From: Pomphorhynchus laevis
Lineage: Eukaryota > Acanthocephala > Palaeacanthocephala > Echinorhynchida > Pomphorhynchidae
Assembly: GCA_012934845.2 (NCBI GenBank)
Contig: WNNJ02002125.1
Location: forward strand, 62,001-126,000
DNA length: 64,000 bases
Direction: 5' to 3'
Shown here: positions 19,538 to 29,752 of the stretch, one piece after another
Layout: each line of letters begins with the position of its first letter
How positions within the stretch are numbered: position 1 is the stretch's first letter
Notes under the pieces: generated by a model
Told to the model about the DNA's origin: nothing
Seen by the model: only the letters and a program-made list of their open reading frames with translations
Database searches by the model: none
Made by a program: the position numbers and the translations under genes

Positions 19538-20809
19538 CTAAAATCGTATGTATTTATATTTTGAAAATTTATTCCTTTTGTCTGTTCTAAAAATTTTTTT
19601 TGTAGAATTAATACTGAAATAGTGTTTTATTCCAGTATTAATTTCGATTACCTTGCAATATTTTTTAAAATGTGCTTTAATTACCTTAAGTATTTTATTC
19701 ATATAGACAGAAAGTGGTTTTAATGTACATTTGAACGCACTACATATGAACCTAGGTTTTATTGGATTTTTATGTAATTTTGGATTCCAATATAATATAG
19801 GTATAGTTTTATTATCTAATTCAACCTTTATACCCTTTTTATCCATTATAGAACAGTGACTTGTAATAATTGTTTCTAAACTCAACTCACTACGTTCATA
19901 TGTTGGATTTACATTTAAATCATTAGAATTAACCTCTTTCATTAGTATGTCATAATAAAGCATTTTGCATATGAAGACAAAGTTATTACTAGCTTTATCA
20001 ATAGTTGTTATTATATAGTTATCCTTTAATTTAGTAAGTTCTTTATACATATCTTTATTAATTTTATCTTTCCTTTTATAATTGTTTGTTATTTTCATTT
20101 TATTTTTAATTTTATCAAATATATAATATTTCCAAATTTTTATCTTAGATATATTCGAGCTTTCACTATTAATCAGCTTACTAAAGTAATCATTTAAGTT
20201 ATTATATAACGAACTGTAAATTTTATTTTTGTCGTTGTTGTTATTTAATCTATATTTATACCCTTTTGATAGCAGCTTTCTTAATTCACAATTTTCAATT
20301 AATTCTAGATTATGGGTACATATATGTTCATTTATTTTATCAAAACTAAGACTTTTACAATTGCATTCTGTTTCCATTATGTTTCTAATATTATCGTTAC
20401 ATATTGATTTTAATTCTTTATTATAATTACAAATTTTTCGTCCTAATGGTGGTAGGAGTTTATACCTTATTTTAGGAATATATTTACTTAAATCTGACCC
20501 TATTATTTCTTTACTTTTAGAATTATTTAAAAGTCCGGCTATATTTATGTTATCTATACATTTATTAATGAAGTTTATGGTTAATGTATATTTTCTATTG
20601 TTATTATTTACATTTATTGTACGATTATAGTATTTTGTATTACAATAACTGTCTATTATACAACTTAGCCTATCATAGTCGTTAATTAATTTTTGATTTA
20701 TTGAACATATGATATCTTTAGAAAAACTTCTTATATTTACATAAAGATCTTTTAGCTTATTATCACTTAAAAGTTGTTTTAATATTTCTAATTGTTCATT
20801 TATATACAT
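19538..20809 (-). pseudogene. PLE linker and RT N-terminal region (423 codons open)
   Basis: The longest open frame of the family. Starts MYINEQLEILKQLL. A hydrophilic Asn/Lys-rich linker (about residues 1-250) is followed by ITTIDKASNNFVFICK and LYWNPKLHKNPIKPRFICSA, which match the first conserved RT blocks of PLEs. It ends in a frame change just before motif A. Upstream it should be continuous with the endonuclease: the 52.6-52.85 kb copy shows the joining segment (GRSSIIHNKQLYYNNPVKRK) as one frame. Translation start was therefore probably at the endonuclease. Confidence 0.8.
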
Positions 20810-20907
20810 ATCTTTTTTAATATTTTTAACTCTATTTTTCCTATTCCTTTTATCACCATGACTTCTTGGTTTGCGTTTTAACCGGATTATTATAATATAG
20901 TTGTTTA

Positions 20908-21396
20908 TTATTCACTACTTCTGCCAATTCCTTGTACCACGTCACTCAATCCTAATGGGTACATGGAATTAAGCGTTTTAATCCAAAAATCTTCTTTTTC
21001 TAATAGTTTTTGATTTAATATTGAAATGTTTTCTTCGATAATATGTTCTAAAATAAATAATTTACAGTTTTTAATATCATGTCCTATTAATCTCATATGT
21101 TTATGAAATATAGTTTGACTATTATGCTGTATATTATATATGTGTTGCCTAAACCTAGTTTTTAACATTTGATATGTTTTTCCTATATATTGCAATCCAC
21201 ATGTGCATTGTATTAGATACACTACACCTGCGGTATTGCAGTTACAATTATTATTAATATTTAATGAAAAACATTTGTTTGTCGTATTACTTACGATACA
21301 ATTATTATTATTTATAACATCACAAACTATACAATTTTTTCTGTTACATTTAAAAGATCTAAAATTGAAATCATTAGTACTTACGTATTTTTCCAA
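20908..21396 (-). pseudogene. GIY-YIG endonuclease domain of the PLE (162 codons)
   Basis: Residues: CX4CX2C at C17, C22, C25; GVVY at 57-60; YIG at 70-72; the Arg-rich segment TRFRQH at 80-85; the catalytic-glutamate region in LLEKEDFWIKTLNSMYPLGL near the end. These are the hallmark elements of the GIY-YIG fold as used by PLEs, and the upstream Cys cluster is typical of Naiad members. The frame ends at GRSSE, where sister copies read on into the linker. Start is taken as the first Met; the 53.3 kb copy begins MYSTILEKYLS a few residues earlier. Confidence 0.88.
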
Positions 21397-21410
21397 TGTT
21401 AATTAGTACA

Positions 21411-21850
21411 TGTAACTTCTAAGTCATAATTTTTAACGTTGCTTTTTCGGTGTCGCCACCTAGTTTAGTTGACTCAGACTAAACTTACAACGAGCCATTC
21501 AGCAGCATCTGACAGGGGGCTGCACTGCTTAAGGCGGTTGCAGGCTGGAACAAGATCTATAAAGATCCACCACCTTCACTCCACGCGCTACGCGACCTAG
21601 CTATTGGCCATTACCTGGTCTCTTAAACGTGATTACGTGAAGAAGTTTACATTTTAAAGTGTCAACACATTGTGATGCAAACTTCTCCTTTTTTTAAGAA
21701 TTAATAATTCATCAAACTTGTTTGAAAATAAGAAAAAATAATAGTAAAGTCGTAACCAATAATACATAGTTTCAGTATTTCTGACAGAGGTCATATTACC
21801 GGGAAAATAAAGTCCACAGGTCAATAATAACATGTCAGTAGAACAAATTA
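21411..21850 (-). promoter_or_regulatory. Structured leader of the PLE (second copy)
   Basis: Matches 2,031-2,465 and 53,302-53,735. The GGTG-GCGA-CACC hairpin and GTTTAGT/ACTAAAC pairing are both preserved (about 21,446-21,485). It lies directly between the upstream terminal-repeat tip and the endonuclease, so it occupies the 5' UTR position. Confidence 0.65.
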
Positions 21851-21983
21851 AATCAGCTAACTGAGTCTACGTATTGTTATATAATTATAAAATAAACAAA
21901 ACATAATAATGCTAAATCAAAATTTAATAATTAAATAATAAAATTAATAATTGTTTTTAGATTTTCTATAATTTAAATCAAGT

Positions 21984-22014
<31 letters not shown>

Positions 22015-22205
22015 ATTTAAAATAAACGTCATTTTTATGAATTGACTAATAAATAACAGACGTTGTATCAGAATAAGAATTAGAGGTCATCAGGAGGAAC
22101 TGCTATGCTATCAGGTTTCGGCCCCTAACTCCTCTACCCAACATAGCAGCGGGGCCAAATACATGCTAATGATGTATTTCCTCTGATAAAACTATCTAGT
22201 ATCTT
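21851..22205 (-). repeat. PLE terminal repeat (shared between two tandem units)
   Basis: Tip at 21,851-21,871; interleaved motif at about 22,085-22,160 with all six segments matching the consensus. It separates the RT end of the upstream unit (22,224) from the leader of the downstream unit. Confidence 0.88.
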
Positions 22206-22223
22206 ATTCTAATACAAAGTATA

Positions 22224-22910
22224 TTATTTATTATCCATCCATAAAAATTTGCCACTTAAGAGTTTAAATTTATTCTTTATATTATTGTGTTGATTTATAT
22301 ATTTTACTATTTTCTGCTTGATGTTATTTTTATAGTAACCTAGTTTAAAATATGTATCTATTAAATTATTTAAATGATTTTGAAGAAAGCCAATATCATT
22401 ACATATTGTTGCAATTCTTAAAATTTCATTATTTAATGTATTATATTTTATATTATATGGTATGCATGAATGCTCATGCAAAAATATGTTTCTTGTAAAT
22501 TTAAATATGTCATCTTTACGATATAAATTAATAGTAGTTTTAGTTAATGTTAATTTAATGTTCATATCTAGATATACACCTTCTTTATCATTAATATTGG
22601 TTTTGTTAAGAATAAGGCTTTCTGGATAAATGTGCTCACTAATTGAATAAAAATTATTAGAATTAAATACACATATATCATCAATGTATCGAAACATATA
22701 TTTCATATATTTATATTGTTTAGATTTAGTTTTTACACAGTTATGAACAAATTCATATTCTATAAAGCTTAAAAACAAGTCAGCTATAATTGGGCTACTA
22801 TTACCACCCATTGGAACACCTTTTACTTGTCTAAATATAGATGTCCCTACTTTTAAATAATTTTGATTTATCAAAATATTTAAGGATTCTATTAATTCAA
22901 TTTTATCCAT
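22224..22910 (-). pseudogene. PLE reverse transcriptase with intact catalytic motifs, 5'-truncated
   Basis: A 228-codon open frame from MDKIELIESLNILINQNYLK to FLWMDNK and stop. It has GVPMGGNSSPIIADLFLSF (motif B) and FRYIDDICVF (motif C, both catalytic aspartates), then the full thumb and C-terminus. It is the best-preserved RT segment of the family in this window. Motif A and everything upstream are missing: after about 22,950 the sequence jumps to an unrelated repeat, so it cannot work alone. Confidence 0.85.
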
Positions 22911-22969
22911 ATATTTATATTTATTTGATGGTTTAATTTTTGTTAGATAGGCGTTAATTTTTGTTAGAT

Positions 22970-23310
22970 AAGCTACATTAATCTGAAAGATTTATTTTAA
23001 ATTTTATTTATAACATGAACAGGAAAAAATGACTAAAACCTGTAATGCTTTTTTAAAAAACTTCTTCGAAAAGCTTTACCAGGAGTGTCTACTACAAACG
23101 CCTAGCCCACAATAGGGCGTATCAATTTTAGCCTACATCGCTACAGGGTAGTCTCATCACTGTGGCTCTGTAGCTACACAACTTCGTCAGTAGTAGACGC
23201 TTAGTAAACCTCTGAACGGAATTTGTAAGATCACGCTCCTCCACCTGCTTACCCGCCTTACATCTAATACGGCTTGAAAGAAGAGGCTTCACAGTACAGC
23301 ACGTGTGCTG
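22970..23310. repeat. Unidentified repeat, copy 1
   Basis: Begins TACATTAATCTGAAAGA, contains CCTGTAATGC, ACGCCTAGCC, AATAGGGCGT, CTCCTCCACCTG and ends GGCTTCACAG. It is GC-richer than its surroundings and recurs at 23,418-23,665 with a deletion in the middle. No ORF or tRNA-like promoter boxes are recognised. Confidence 0.7.
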
Positions 23311-23417
23311 TCGCTCATTCTGTCATCAGTCTACTGTGGTATACAGCCATACACTATAAAACGTTCGCATCGATGTACAATTGTAGTGCACAATGATATA
23401 TGAATACAACAATTGGT

Positions 23418-23665
23418 GATGATACATTAATCTGAAAGAATTGTTTCAACTTTTATTAATAACAGGAACAGAAAAAAAGGACTAAAACCTGTAATGCATT
23501 TTAAAAAACTTTTTCGGGAAGCTTTACCCGTAAAGCGTCTACCACAGACGCCTAGCCACTAATAGGGCGTTTCGACCTTAGTCTACTCATCGCTCCTCCA
23601 CCTGGTTACCAGCCTTACATCTGGTACGGTTTGAAAGTAGTGGCTTCACATGACACTAATTATCT
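23418..23665. repeat. Unidentified repeat, copy 2
   Basis: Diverged partner of 22,970-23,310 in direct orientation, about 450 bp downstream. It lacks the central segment (CACTGTGGCTCTGTAGC). Possibly the ends of one element or two insertions of a short interspersed family. Confidence 0.7.
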
Positions 23666-23679
23666 AGAGTCCTTACTAA

Positions 23680-23770
23680 TTCTAACCTAGTATATATTAT
23701 TTATTATCAATCCATAAAAATATGCCTACCTAAAGGCTTGAATTTACTTTTAATTGACTGATTATTCTTG
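23680..23770 (-). pseudogene. PLE RT tip scrap
   Basis: TATATTATTTATTATCAATCCATAAAAATATGCC and following bases match the last codons and 3' end of the PLE RT gene (compare 22,220-22,275). Too short to say more. Confidence 0.5.
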
Positions 23771-24244
23771 ATATAAAAAATATTTTATTATTTTGTCAAC
23801 AGTATTGCGAGCACTGCTCAAAAGTTGCACAATGTATATTATGAAAGAAAAAGAAAAAGGAGCAATCAAAATTCAAAATAATTCGCTGTTTGAGTAGTTT
23901 ATGTGAAACTAAGCTAACAGTTTGCTCGCTCAAACGATTCCATTGAATTCACAAATCTTTGTCCAAATTGAATTGCTTTGATCGTAAATTCAGCGACGAC
24001 TGAGATAAAGGGAATGACCCCATTTGGAAGAAGTCTTATCAAATTAACGAGCATTATTGCCCGACGCAGCACATTTTCAAATCGAGCAGACTCATCATCC
24101 GTGATGCATATAGTAAATGACTGAGAATGAATACATTTGCAAGTGATTTAAATGACCAGGGATTCAGAAAACTAAACGTTCAGCGAATCAGACCTTCAAT
24201 ACTTATAGCTTTTGCCCACACATAATCAGTGTCGGCGAGTAGGC

Positions 24245-24970
24245 AAATTGCTAGCGATTTATATACCAAGATACTTTACGTGTGAAACTATTTCGATGAG
24301 CTGACCACTTAGATGATATGTTGGCTCTGGAACATCATTAAGTGAACGTATACGCATGCAAGCACACTTCGATAAATTAATAGACAAGCCGTTGGAGTAT
24401 GCCGACTTAGAAACGCTGTCAATAGCTGATTTGATGATATCCATATCTAAATTTGACCCGATTGCCGCCAAATTTTAAGATCATCCGCATAAAAAATGTG
24501 AATCTGAACTTGGGATATCAGATAAATCGCTCACATAAATATAGAATAGCGAACCTTGAGGGATGACACCGAACTTTGAGGGACGCCAGCATGGGCGGGG
24601 TATCGATTAGAGAAAATATCATTAACCCTTACTTGATACGAGCGGTGTGATATAAAATCAGCTTCCTAGCGAATAATAATAGGATCGATATTCAATGCTT
24701 GCATTTTAAGAATCAATATATTAAGACGAGCAAAGTCAAAAGCCTTCGAAAAATCAAAAGTACAACGTAGACATTGAATCCTTTATCTACTAGGTAACCC
24801 TAACTTTCATAGTCTATCAAAAGATTCGTCACAGTTGAGTGATTTTTCCGTAAGTCATGTTGATGATGGAACAATAACCAATTAGTATCTAGGTAGTTGC
24901 TGATTATACGACACAATATCTTCTTTAATATACGGCAAGATACACAAATCAAACTTACAGGTCTATAATA
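24245..24970 (-). pseudogene. CR1-like RT core fragment
   Basis: Segments in several frames: FxPVSLICVSCRILKKIL, a TVTNLL block (24,850-24,820), GVPQSSV in place of GVPQGSV, FYADDLKIW (near 24,490) and the 70-codon frame 24,259-24,471 (SINLSKCACMRI ... HVKYLGI). All are the usual order of CR1 RT blocks A to E. Multiple stops and frameshifts. Confidence 0.65.
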
Positions 24971-25480
24971 ATACAAATTTATTTAATGTGGCAAATGCGT
25001 ACAAGCTGTACGCTTACAAGTCCACAAACAAAAATGAGAAAGTCAAGCAGTTAAATTGTTAAAATGGGATCGGATTTGTCGTTTGAAGCACTGCAGGGAA
25101 GTTGATTGGCGTATATGAATGGGCAGATGATTCCACGATAGAGGAGCAGCCACCAGGAAGGAGCGGAGTCCAAAGGAGGTAGAGTAGTTTGGGACATGTA
25201 AAAGAAGGGAATTACAGGAACGCAAGGAACAGTAAACAGGACGAGAATTATCAAGAAAAGGAAGGTTGAGAAATGAAGGGGTATGAAAAGTTACAAGGCG
25301 GAAAGCAACGATAAGAAGACGAATTTGAACACGACAGTAAATTGTAGGCAAATCGAGAGAAGCAAGATGGTAGGATGTATGATCAAAACGACGAAACTTT
25401 CCACATAACATCGATTCCCTCTTTTGTATAACGGCCTTATGATAGAACATTTCCACACATTCGGAACTCTACTAAGATAA
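24965..25480 (-). mobile_element. Inserted LINE 3' end (ORF2 C-terminus)
   Basis: A 137-codon frame (25,456-25,043) ends SWNHLPIHIRQSTSLQCFKR followed by QIRSHFNNLTA and stop. This is the C-terminal signature (WNxLP ... FKRxIRxHF) of a Jockey/CR1-group ORF2, although the RT core of the host LINE lies downstream of it. It is therefore a separate 5'-truncated LINE placed inside the CR1 copy, in the same orientation. Its 3' end is near 24,970 (GCATTTGCCACATTAAATAA on the minus strand). Confidence 0.65.
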
Positions 25481-25701
25481 ATAGAAACAATAAAGATTCA
25501 ATACAAAGGAACAGCGATAACGTCGGCAAGATTCTTCAAGCATATTTGTGGAAGGAAATCAGGACAGATAGAATTAAATGATTTGAGCTTGGTGAGCTCC
25601 GTTATCACATCATAAACAGAAAACATGCGAATAACATCATAAATTGATCGACAGTAAGTGAAACCCATTTCGAGATAAGTGTTAGAAACCGGTACCAGAA
25701 A

Positions 25702-26277
25702 TTAACAAACAAAATAAGTAGCTATATTAATGTCGTGAACTATACTGCATCCATTGTTATCAAAGATGGAACTAATACTACTAACATCACTCTTAAAATC
25801 AGCATAGTTGAATAATGATCTAGGATTGCGTTTAGACAATTTTGCTAATCGTTCTTCAAATTGACATTTTTTCAGACGCTTACAATATGTGAAGACATTT
25901 CTAATATTTTTAAATGAATTATAGTCTATTAGTTGATTAGAAAACCTAATGAATGTCTGCTTTTTTAATTTGAGAGCGCCTTTCAGATACTTATCAAACC
26001 AAGAACTGTGATGTGTACGTATCCTGTCTATCTTATGAGGATAAAATCGTAAAAGCAATTCATGCAGAACTGATTCAAACTGATATCATGATATCCCAAC
26101 TACAAATGTTAAGGGATCAAGCCAACATATATTGGATATAGATCGACGGACTAATTCAAAGTCAGTCTTGAAACATTGAAACATATTGGAACAAGGCTTA
26201 GGGTGCGACAATATATGTGAGAAATTTGAGTCGAAACAAAGTACGCAATGGTCTGAGTTGCCTGGAGGATCCAAATG
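25702..26277 (-). pseudogene. CR1-like endonuclease end and EN-RT linker
   Basis: HLDPPGNSDHCVLCF (26,280-26,230) is the SDH signature closing the APE-type endonuclease. The next frame (26,058-25,702) has SSWFDKYLKGALKLKKQTF ... KRNPRSLFNYADFKSD, the linker pattern also seen at 31,440-31,200 (HRDPRSFFRYVTTKH) and 42,960-42,700 (NRNPKLFWSYARQ). Confidence 0.7.
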
Positions 26278-26790
26278 CGTAATATGTAATGATATTGGCT
26301 TTCTTCAAAATCATTTAAATAATTTAATAGATACATATTTTAAACTAGGCTACTATAAAAATAACATCAAGCAGAAAATAGTAAAATATATAAATCAACA
26401 CAATAATATAAAGAATAAATTTAAACTCTTAAATACCAAATTTTTATGTATGGATAATAAATAATATACTTTGTATTAGAATAAGATACTAGATAGTTAT
26501 TTCAGAGGAAATACATCATTAGCATGTATTTGGCCCCGCTGCTATGTTGGGTAAATGAGTTAAGGGCCGGAACCTGATAGCATAGCAGTTCCTCCTGATG
26601 ACCTCTAATTCTTGATTCTGATACAACGTCTGTTTTTTATTAGTCAATTCATAAAAATGACTTTTTAAATTTCAATTTTTCATTTTAACTTGATATAAAT
26701 TATAGAAAATCTAAAAACAATTATTAATTTTAATATTTAATTATTAAATTTTGATTAAATACGTAGACTCAGTTTGCTGATTTAATCATT
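26278..26790 (+). mobile_element. 5'-truncated PLE inserted in the CR1 copy
   Basis: Starts within the RT C-terminal domain (ICNDIGFLQNHLNNLIDTYF, fused in frame to the reverse strand of the LINE as a chance ORF), ends LCMDNK and stop at about 26,463, then a complete terminal repeat (26,505-26,790) with GGCCCC...AGGGCC, CTGCTATG...CATAGCAG and the tip TACGTAGACTCAGTTTGCTG. Both flanks belong to the same CR1 endonuclease gene, so the PLE inserted after that CR1. Confidence 0.85.
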
Positions 26791-27308
26791 GATCATGTAT
26801 TTTTTTGATGTAAGGCAAATATTGAGTTAAGAACGATGATATACAGAGAAACGTGTGAACTCTGTAACGTGCAGAGTAAGGTCCAAAAAATTAACGGTAC
26901 CAAGGAATACCTAAGAGGGATGATCATTAGCAGAGCACAAATAACTACTCGAATCGAATGCCTGCATATTTAGATCAACCACTACTATTACATCACTATG
27001 GTAGCCAAATTTTAGCAAGTCCTCAATTATGCAACTCACATTAGATCACAGACTGCGACAGATTAGTACGACAATAACTGATCCATGAGTAGGTAGCAAT
27101 ATGCTATCCCATAAAACCTAAATTCCTGCTTATGATTTTACATCTATTAACTTGAACGTTACGCTGCTATGTATATAAAGAATAACTATATTTCTTCTAT
27201 TACTGATTATATCCTCCAACAAGCGGAATAATTTGTTACCTCAATTTCGGCGTTTTTTATATCAGAGTGTAACCAAGTTTCAGTTATATTCACTAACAAT
27301 GGAGGAGA

Positions 27309-27932
27309 CTACGAGCATTTGTGTACAAAACTAATACTACCAGAATTGACAGAGGCGGACCGCTGAGCACTTCTCACATTGTCACCATTTCCGCCACCAT
27401 TATTGGAACCATTGAAACCAAACCAAAAGGGGGAACGGTACTCAAAAATATTCTTTAAGCAACCAATATATATAAATCTTTGAGTATTATATGAGGTAGA
27501 AGCGACGAAAGGATTCTGAAAACATTTACCTAAAGTGGGATGCAATGAAACCGAGTACGTCGCTGCACAACCTGAATTTTTCGATCAGCAAGTTCGTCTC
27601 TCCGGCATCTAAGCGCGCTTTTAAAACTCTTTAGCTTAGTGCAGATATTTACGTTCATTCACATCAAGATCTTTCGATTATCTGGTTTGAGAACCTTTGA
27701 GGCGAAAAGAGTTTAGAAAAATGTGCTGGGCAGCAACCTTGTCAGTAAGTATTGCTTTCAACAGTCTAGGACGATTACCAACATTTTTACCAATACGGAA
27801 GAAAGCTACCACTCTAATTTTAGAAATGACCTCCGTAGGAGAATTTGCCATAATAATTGACAAAATAGCACGTATCTTCCACAAGTCATCACCTAATCGA
27901 TTTTGAATTTTGACTGAAACTGATTCCGGCAC
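27309..27932 (-). pseudogene. CR1-like ORF1 end
   Basis: Frame 27,932-27,678 (SVKIQNRLGDDLWKIRAILS ... GNRPRLLKAILTDKVAAQHI) is similar in plan to the ORF1 tail of the next CR1 copy (32,870-32,634: KIKAAFRLGKMSNKLRPRLL). Frame 27,545-27,309 follows, with a Gly/Asn-rich linker (GFNGSNNGGGNGDN). ORF1 proteins of this group bind element RNA. Confidence 0.55.
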
Positions 27933-27960
27933 ATTCGTGAAAATGATAGCACGAGAAGAA

Positions 27961-28209
27961 TCATGATGTTTACGAATTTAATAAATTCAAAAAGTAATAA
28001 AGTAATAAATTCAAAATGCATCATTATAACTACATACCCAGGAATCTTACTATTTTTATTTTACTTTTTTTGCCATGTGTATTTTACTGTCGTTCAGTTA
28101 TTGATGAGCAAGCAAAAGTCTTTGCGGATAAAGTTTTGTTTTGTAATAATAATATAATAATTATATCTGATAATTTATATATTAGAAAAAATTTGCGAGG
28201 TGTTTTATA
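27961..28209. other. Unassigned
   Basis: Short frames only, with hydrophobic but repetitive content. Nothing recognised between the CR1 copy and the PLE repeat. Confidence 0.3.
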
Positions 28210-28330
28210 GCAAAATAAATAATCAGGGTTCGGCCCTTAACTCCCCTACCTAACATAGCAGCGGGGCTAAATACGTGCTCAGAACGTATTTCCTCTGATT
28301 AAATTTGATTACATAGTATCTTATTCTAAT
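28210..28330 (-). repeat. PLE terminal repeat, proximal part only
   Basis: Starts in GGTTCGGCCCTTAACTCCCC and continues to the RT-tip sequence ATTATTTATTATCCATCC. The segments for helix b' and everything beyond are missing. Confidence 0.7.
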
Positions 28331-28519
28331 ACAAAGTATATTATTTATTATCCATCCATAAAAATTTTCCGCTAATGATTTTAAATTTATTTTTAATTTT
28401 AATAGTCGACCACGTGACAAAACGGGACAAAACTTTATGGAAAAAAAGAATAATTAATGATCGTTATATAAGATTTTGTATTATGCATATTAAGTTTAAT
28501 TTTAAAAATGAAATTTAAC
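28331..28519 (-). pseudogene. Minimal PLE RT tip plus unrelated spacer
   Basis: About 60 bp of RT tip (CCATAAAAATTTTCCGCTAATG), then roughly 100 bp of unassigned DNA before the next repeat. Confidence 0.45.
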
Positions 28520-28710
28520 ATAAAAATCAATGTTTATGAATTGACGAATAAATATCAAACGATGTATCAGAATAAAAATTAAAGTTTATCAGGAGGAACT
28601 GCTATGCTAACAGGTTTCGGCCCCTAACTCATCTACCCAACATCGCAGCGGGGGCAAATACGTGCTAACGACGTATTTCCTCTGATTAAATTTGATTATA
28701 TAGTATCTTA
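28520..28710 (-). repeat. PLE terminal repeat, subfamily shared with 28.2 kb
   Basis: Core with CGCAGCGGGGGC and ACGTGCTAACGACGTATTTC, a variant shared with 28,210-28,330 (ACGTGCTCAGAACGTATTTC) and different from the ACATGCTAATGATGTATTTC of other copies. The inner stem ATACGT/ACGTAT replaces ATACAT/ATGTAT with both sides changed together. Confidence 0.75.
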
Positions 28711-28719
28711 TTCTAATAC

Positions 28720-29460
28720 AAAGTATATTATTTATTATCCATCCATAAAAATTTTCGTTAATGATTTTAAATTTATTTTAAATTTCATATTGTTGATTTA
28801 TATATTTTACTATTTTCTGCTTGATGCTATTTTTATAGTAACCTAGTTTAAAATATGTATTTATTAAATTATTTAAATTATTTTAAAGGAAGCCAATATC
28901 ATTACATAGTGTTACAATTCTTAAAATTTCATTATTTAATGTATTATATTTTATATTATATAGTATGCATGAATGCTCATGCAAAAATATGTTTCTTCTA
29001 AATTTAAATATGTCATCTTTACGATATAAATTAATAGTAGTTTTAGTTAATGTTAATTTAATGTTCATATCAAGATATACACCTTTTTTTCATTAATATT
29101 GGTTTTGTTAAGAATAAGTCTTTCTGGATAAATTTGTTCACTAATTGAATAAAAATTATTAAAATTAAATACACATATATCATCAATGTATCAAAACATA
29201 TATTTCATATATTTATATAGTTTAGATTTATTTTTTACACCGTTATGAACATATTCATATTCTATAAATCTTAAAAACAAGTCAGCTATAATTGGGCTAC
29301 TATTACCTCCCATTGGAACACCTTTTACTTGTCTAAATATAGATGTCCTTACCTTTAAATAATTTTGATTTATTAAAATATTTAAGTATTCTAATAATTC
29401 AATTTTATCCATATATTTATATTTACTTGATGGTTTAATTTTTCTTAGATATGCGTTATA
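28720..29460 (-). pseudogene. PLE reverse transcriptase, truncated copy
   Basis: Minus frames 29,412-29,191 (MDKIELLEYLNILINQNYLK, GVPMGGNSSPIIADLF) and 29,068-28,883 (MNIKLTLTKTTINLYRKDDI). The codon before the YIDD box is TGA in place of the Arg codon, and the IDD residues are preserved after it. The 5' end abuts a CR1 LINE at about 29,462. Confidence 0.75.
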
Positions 29461-29752
29461 GTTATTATAACATTATTATTAATTGACAATAAATTGAGCC
29501 GAGGCTCTTTACAAGTTGCTTCACAAGAAATAAAAAGAATAATAAGAATAGGAGTCGATTTGTCTCTCCCTCATCAGATGAATTACTGAAAATTCCACCG
29601 TTGTCTTGAGAAGAAAGGGTCATCATCCAGTAGGGCGCAAAAACTTGAAGCAGTAGACGACAAAACGGTCGCACTCTGAAGCGAATTCCAAGATCGTACG
29701 ACTCGTTTGGCAAAGCAGGAAACTGCATGCATGTACCTTTGTGTTTTAAGCA

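Larger units (their letters stand above)
18319..21850 (-). mobile_element. Naiad-like Penelope element, most complete copy
   Basis: Minus strand, 5' to 3': structured leader (21,850-21,411), GIY-YIG endonuclease (21,396-20,908), RT N-terminal region (20,809-19,538), RT core and C-terminus (19,545-18,700), terminal repeat (18,665-18,319). A second terminal repeat lies immediately upstream (22,205-21,851). All domains are present in permuted order (endonuclease first), but the frame is broken in several places, so this copy is not active. Total coding length of the ancestral protein would be about 850-900 residues, in line with Naiad-type PLEs. Confidence 0.85.
23925..27960 (-). mobile_element. 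CR1-like LINE copy, old, interrupted by two insertions
   Basis: Minus-strand order 5' to 3': end of ORF1 (27,932-27,678), endonuclease (about 27,540-26,796 and 26,277-26,086), linker (26,058-25,702), RT (24,970-24,250), C-terminal domain (24,240-23,930). The series is broken at 26,278-26,790 by a PLE piece and at about 24,965-25,480 by another LINE 3' end. Pieces align in order with the better copy at 29.46-33.56 kb (for example NRPRLLKAI against LRPRLLKVV in ORF1; NVFILSHLLYAS against NAFFLSHILYAS in the C-terminal domain). Frames are heavily interrupted. Confidence 0.7.

Noticed and set aside
26186-26464. 92-codon ORF starting MEQGLGCDNICEK
   Set aside because: Chance fusion of antisense LINE sequence with the PLE RT tail at an insertion junction.
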